DNA of 64,000 nt from Nematopogon swammerdamellus (taxonomy: Eukaryota; Arthropoda; Insecta; Lepidoptera; Adelidae), in the NCBI GenBank assembly GCA_946902875.1, contig OX336343.1, forward strand, positions 13,761,361-13,825,360, given 5' to 3'. The stretch's first letter is position 1; each line of letters opens with the position of its first letter. Both the position numbers and the translations under genes were made by a program. A model generated the notes under the pieces. The model had not been told where the DNA came from. It worked only from the letters and a program-made list of their open reading frames with translations, and did not search any database. Of this stretch, positions 61,359 to 64,000 are shown piece after piece.

Positions 61359-64000
61359 TGAACTTAGGGGATGAATTTTCAAAATTGCTTTCTTAGTGCT
61401 CACACCATAAGGAACTACTATGCAAAATTTCATGCTTTTAGACCCACTGGTTTAGACTGTGCGTTGTCCGTCATTCAGTCAGTCGGTGTTACGCATTTTA
61501 AAAGTAGATAATAAGCTACATTGTTTTGGTACAATGCAAAATATTTAAGTTCATATATTTAGAAACTCATGGTCTTTAAACAGGTTCCGGGGTTACTTAT
61601 ATATTTCAGGGCTAACGACACCGGACTATTGATGTAGTAATAATCTAATATGAACTACTATTTACTTTTAATTCCTGCGACAAACACAACAGTACTATCA
61701 TGCGTAGATAATATCGATAGTATATCAATACAACTAACGTGTCACACCCCTACTTGTCGTCACTTAAGCCAGGATCGACGCATCGTGATTTCTGATGGAG
61801 CCGACCTGGCTGGCAGTAATAAACGAATTTCCTATTCATTCGGTTGCCACTATTTAAAATAAAAAAAGAAGAAGAGAAGAGGAGCAAACTTTGGGGGGCG
61901 CATAGAAAAGCTTTTTGATGAGCTTGTGGAGTGGCGCGGTGCCCCGCATATCGTCCCAATAATTTTTATTTCGGGATTGTATTTTACTTGTCCAGTATTT
62001 TAGGGTTTTGTCGGCACAACAAATCCACGGTGTTTCGCGTATCCGTAATACAATAATTTTCCATAGGACCTTTTTAGGACAGATAATATGTAAAATGGAC
62101 ACATTCTGTACAAATTCAGCACTATTTACTCATCTAAGCACCTTCTATGAACCTATTTTATGTGGGTGGAGGGCGCTAAGAAAAATTTCTCCCCAAGTGC
62201 CAATATTGCTAAAACCGACCCTAGATGGCCTCGGAAATTGTATTATTGTTTGCCTACATGGAGATTTTCTCCACCTCCATGATTGTCTATCGCACTTTAC
62301 ACTAACATTTCGTTCGTTCGTGAAATCATTGCTCACGATAGCATATTTTCCTATGTTCATTTACGACTTCACCCACTGTGCGCAGGGTAAGCTGGCCCAG
62401 AGTTTTCACTGTCAACCGAGAAGTCAAGTCGTGGCGGTTGACTTTCAACCACGCGAATTATTATTACTTTCGGCTCTAGTCTTCGATCATAAAAATAAAA
62501 GGCTCTTGTAAGGGCGGCCAGCTGGTCCTCCAGCCGACTGCCGATCGCTGCTCTGTGGCCTTAAACATACAGTTCTAAATTTCTAATAAACATTCCACTC
62601 ATATGTGGTCCGTAAGTCCATAGGACGATTCACAGAAAACTAAACCAACCATTGCTTTCACATCCACCCTAGACAATAGCTTGGCTGGCTTCTGATCCAC
62701 AATAGTTTCGGAGTAGGGAGTCGGTGGCAAGCCAAATTAGGACAAAGAGTATGCCTTCCATTGAACTATATAAAACAACTAACTTTATAACTATATAAAA
62801 CAAATAACTTTATACTTTGAATCTATCTTTATACTTTTATTAAGGTCGAAGATGCCTTCCCTTAATTTGCTAGTTAAAGCAACTAATAGGAATGACATCA
62901 AATCTGAATTATTAGTCAGTGTATAAATTCAATTAAACGACAAATATTTACAACTACACTTCGTCTATTTACAAAATATATGCTTTTGACTCAGTTGAAT
63001 CATAAACATTTTAATTGAAAGTGTAATTTACTATCTACTGGCGCAAATATATTCGACAGTGTCAACTATAAAATTAAAAACAATTTGTTCACCATACAAA
63101 AAATATTTTGTTTCACATTTGACGTTTTACTGATTCATGTCATGGCAGAAATGTCACCAAAAATATTGAAGCAAATAATGTTTTTCCATCGATAGTTCTG
63201 TGAAATCTTCAGTCATGGGGTAAGTAAGACCCCTTGGCAGTTTCTCTTCCCGGCACTGTGATGTGATGACCCACCATATTTCTCGCTAGACGCTCAAAAA
63301 GCTCGCTGAGTAATTGGAAGTAAATTGTTCATGTGAAGTTCTCACCAAACCAAACCTTGCCTACCTACCGCCCAGCCGCGAGATTGGACTAGCAGTCATG
63401 TAACAGTCAATATACAAGTGGAGATACAGCTGTACAGTATTGTCACAATGCCTATGTACGAAGAGTAGACCCTACGTATTCCCTTGTCAGTAAAACACGC
63501 GGTGGCAGGTCTGCCTTAGTGCCATGTAGTAATATTCTTATTCTGTGTTATACTGTAGGTGTTAATTTGTTTATTTTGGTTTGTTTTAGAATTTTGTGGT
63601 CGCTACTGGGGTGAGTACCAAATCGTTCTGAAATAAATCACAGTCGCGCCAACGAGCAAATTTAAGAGTACTGAAAGAGAAGCTATTTAATGTGGTCTAT
63701 TAAAGTTTAAGTGGTGCTAGTTTCGCGAGAGCAATATTGTTCATCTATCTTATTGAGGATGGAATATCCGTTCGATTCTATAGTAGATATGTACTCGTCT
63801 GCGGACCGCCGGACAAATTAAGTCTATATTAAAATCACTAAAGCAGGTAGCGCGTTTTTTAGTTTGCAGCTGTAATTCTATCTCTTGTAAAAATAACTTG
63901 TTATTAGTATGACCGGGCTTGTACACTACACCTATGCCAAGTGAACAATTTTGAATGTCTTTTATTTTATTACACTTATTTATTTAGAGGTTTTATAATT
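61359..64000. other. Unassigned distal region
   Basis: AT-rich sequence with a 167-codon plus frame (62008-62511) that lacks any recognisable domain, biased composition or neighbours. A stretch at 61370-61480 (GTGCTCACACCATAAGGAAC, then CATGCTTTTAGACCCACTGG) resembles 3' UTR-like dispersed repeat sequence. Splice-like TTTTAG...GGGGTGAGTACC lies at 63577-63619 without a coding frame. I see no gene here. Confidence 0.35.

Noticed and set aside
62008..62511. 167-codon plus ORF
   Set aside because: No domain, no coding-like composition, no splice or neighbour support. It is likely chance.
63577..63619. Micro-exon between TTTTAG and GGGGTGAGTACC
   Set aside because: No coding frame or neighbouring exon supports it.

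Overview
The window looks like one stretch of a nuclear insect chromosome, most probably from a moth or butterfly. The grounds are split genes with canonical GT-AG introns, AT-rich introns, and dispersed families that I associate with Lepidoptera: repeats ending in GCGGGCAAAAGCTAGTA, repeats carrying AAGTCGGTTAAAA next to a GAGAACCTCCTCC box, and BEL/Pao elements. I cannot name the species.

One host gene dominates. Four plus-strand exons (1989-2227, 9030-9122, 48248-48388, 48923-49704) splice in frame into 417 residues of a four-pass membrane protein of the stargazin/TARP (CACNG-like) branch of the claudin/PMP22 superfamily. It has the W-GLW-C-C signature in the first extracellular loop and ends in the PDZ-binding tail RRTTPV. 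The start codon and any earlier exons lie to the left of the window or were not found. The introns are about 6.8 kb, 39.1 kb and 0.53 kb. A poly(A) signal lies at 50069.

The 39 kb intron is largely a pile of mobile DNA. A palindromic MITE (10155-25857) was split by a BEL/Pao LTR retrotransposon (10465-25762, 667-bp LTRs differing at about 2 positions, 5-bp target duplication ATAAA). Its integrase codons were split at about 11760/20100 by an 8.3 kb block that holds a CR1-like LINE, and the LINE ORF was in turn split by a SINE. The same block holds an inverted tandem-repeat array interrupted by a hAT remnant with an 8-bp target duplication. Further right lie a 780-bp near-perfect tandem duplication, a second inverted array, perfect palindromes, several MITEs, minisatellites, and on the minus strand a short exon that encodes the start of a THAP zinc finger (34777-34874).

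Downstream of the host gene are a second, decayed BEL/Pao element (50444-55821) with unusually short 93-bp terminal repeats, an inverted pair of SINEs whose arrangement also occurs at 44952-45650, and a truncated LINE whose tail forms a perfect inverted repeat with another LINE tail (59776-59865). The last 4 kb show only LINE fragments and unassigned sequence.

The SINE family occurs at about 13 places. Its head looks like a fusion of a tRNA-type A box with the internal promoter part of 5S rRNA. No CRISPR array, no functional tRNA or rRNA gene, and no prokaryotic operon is present.
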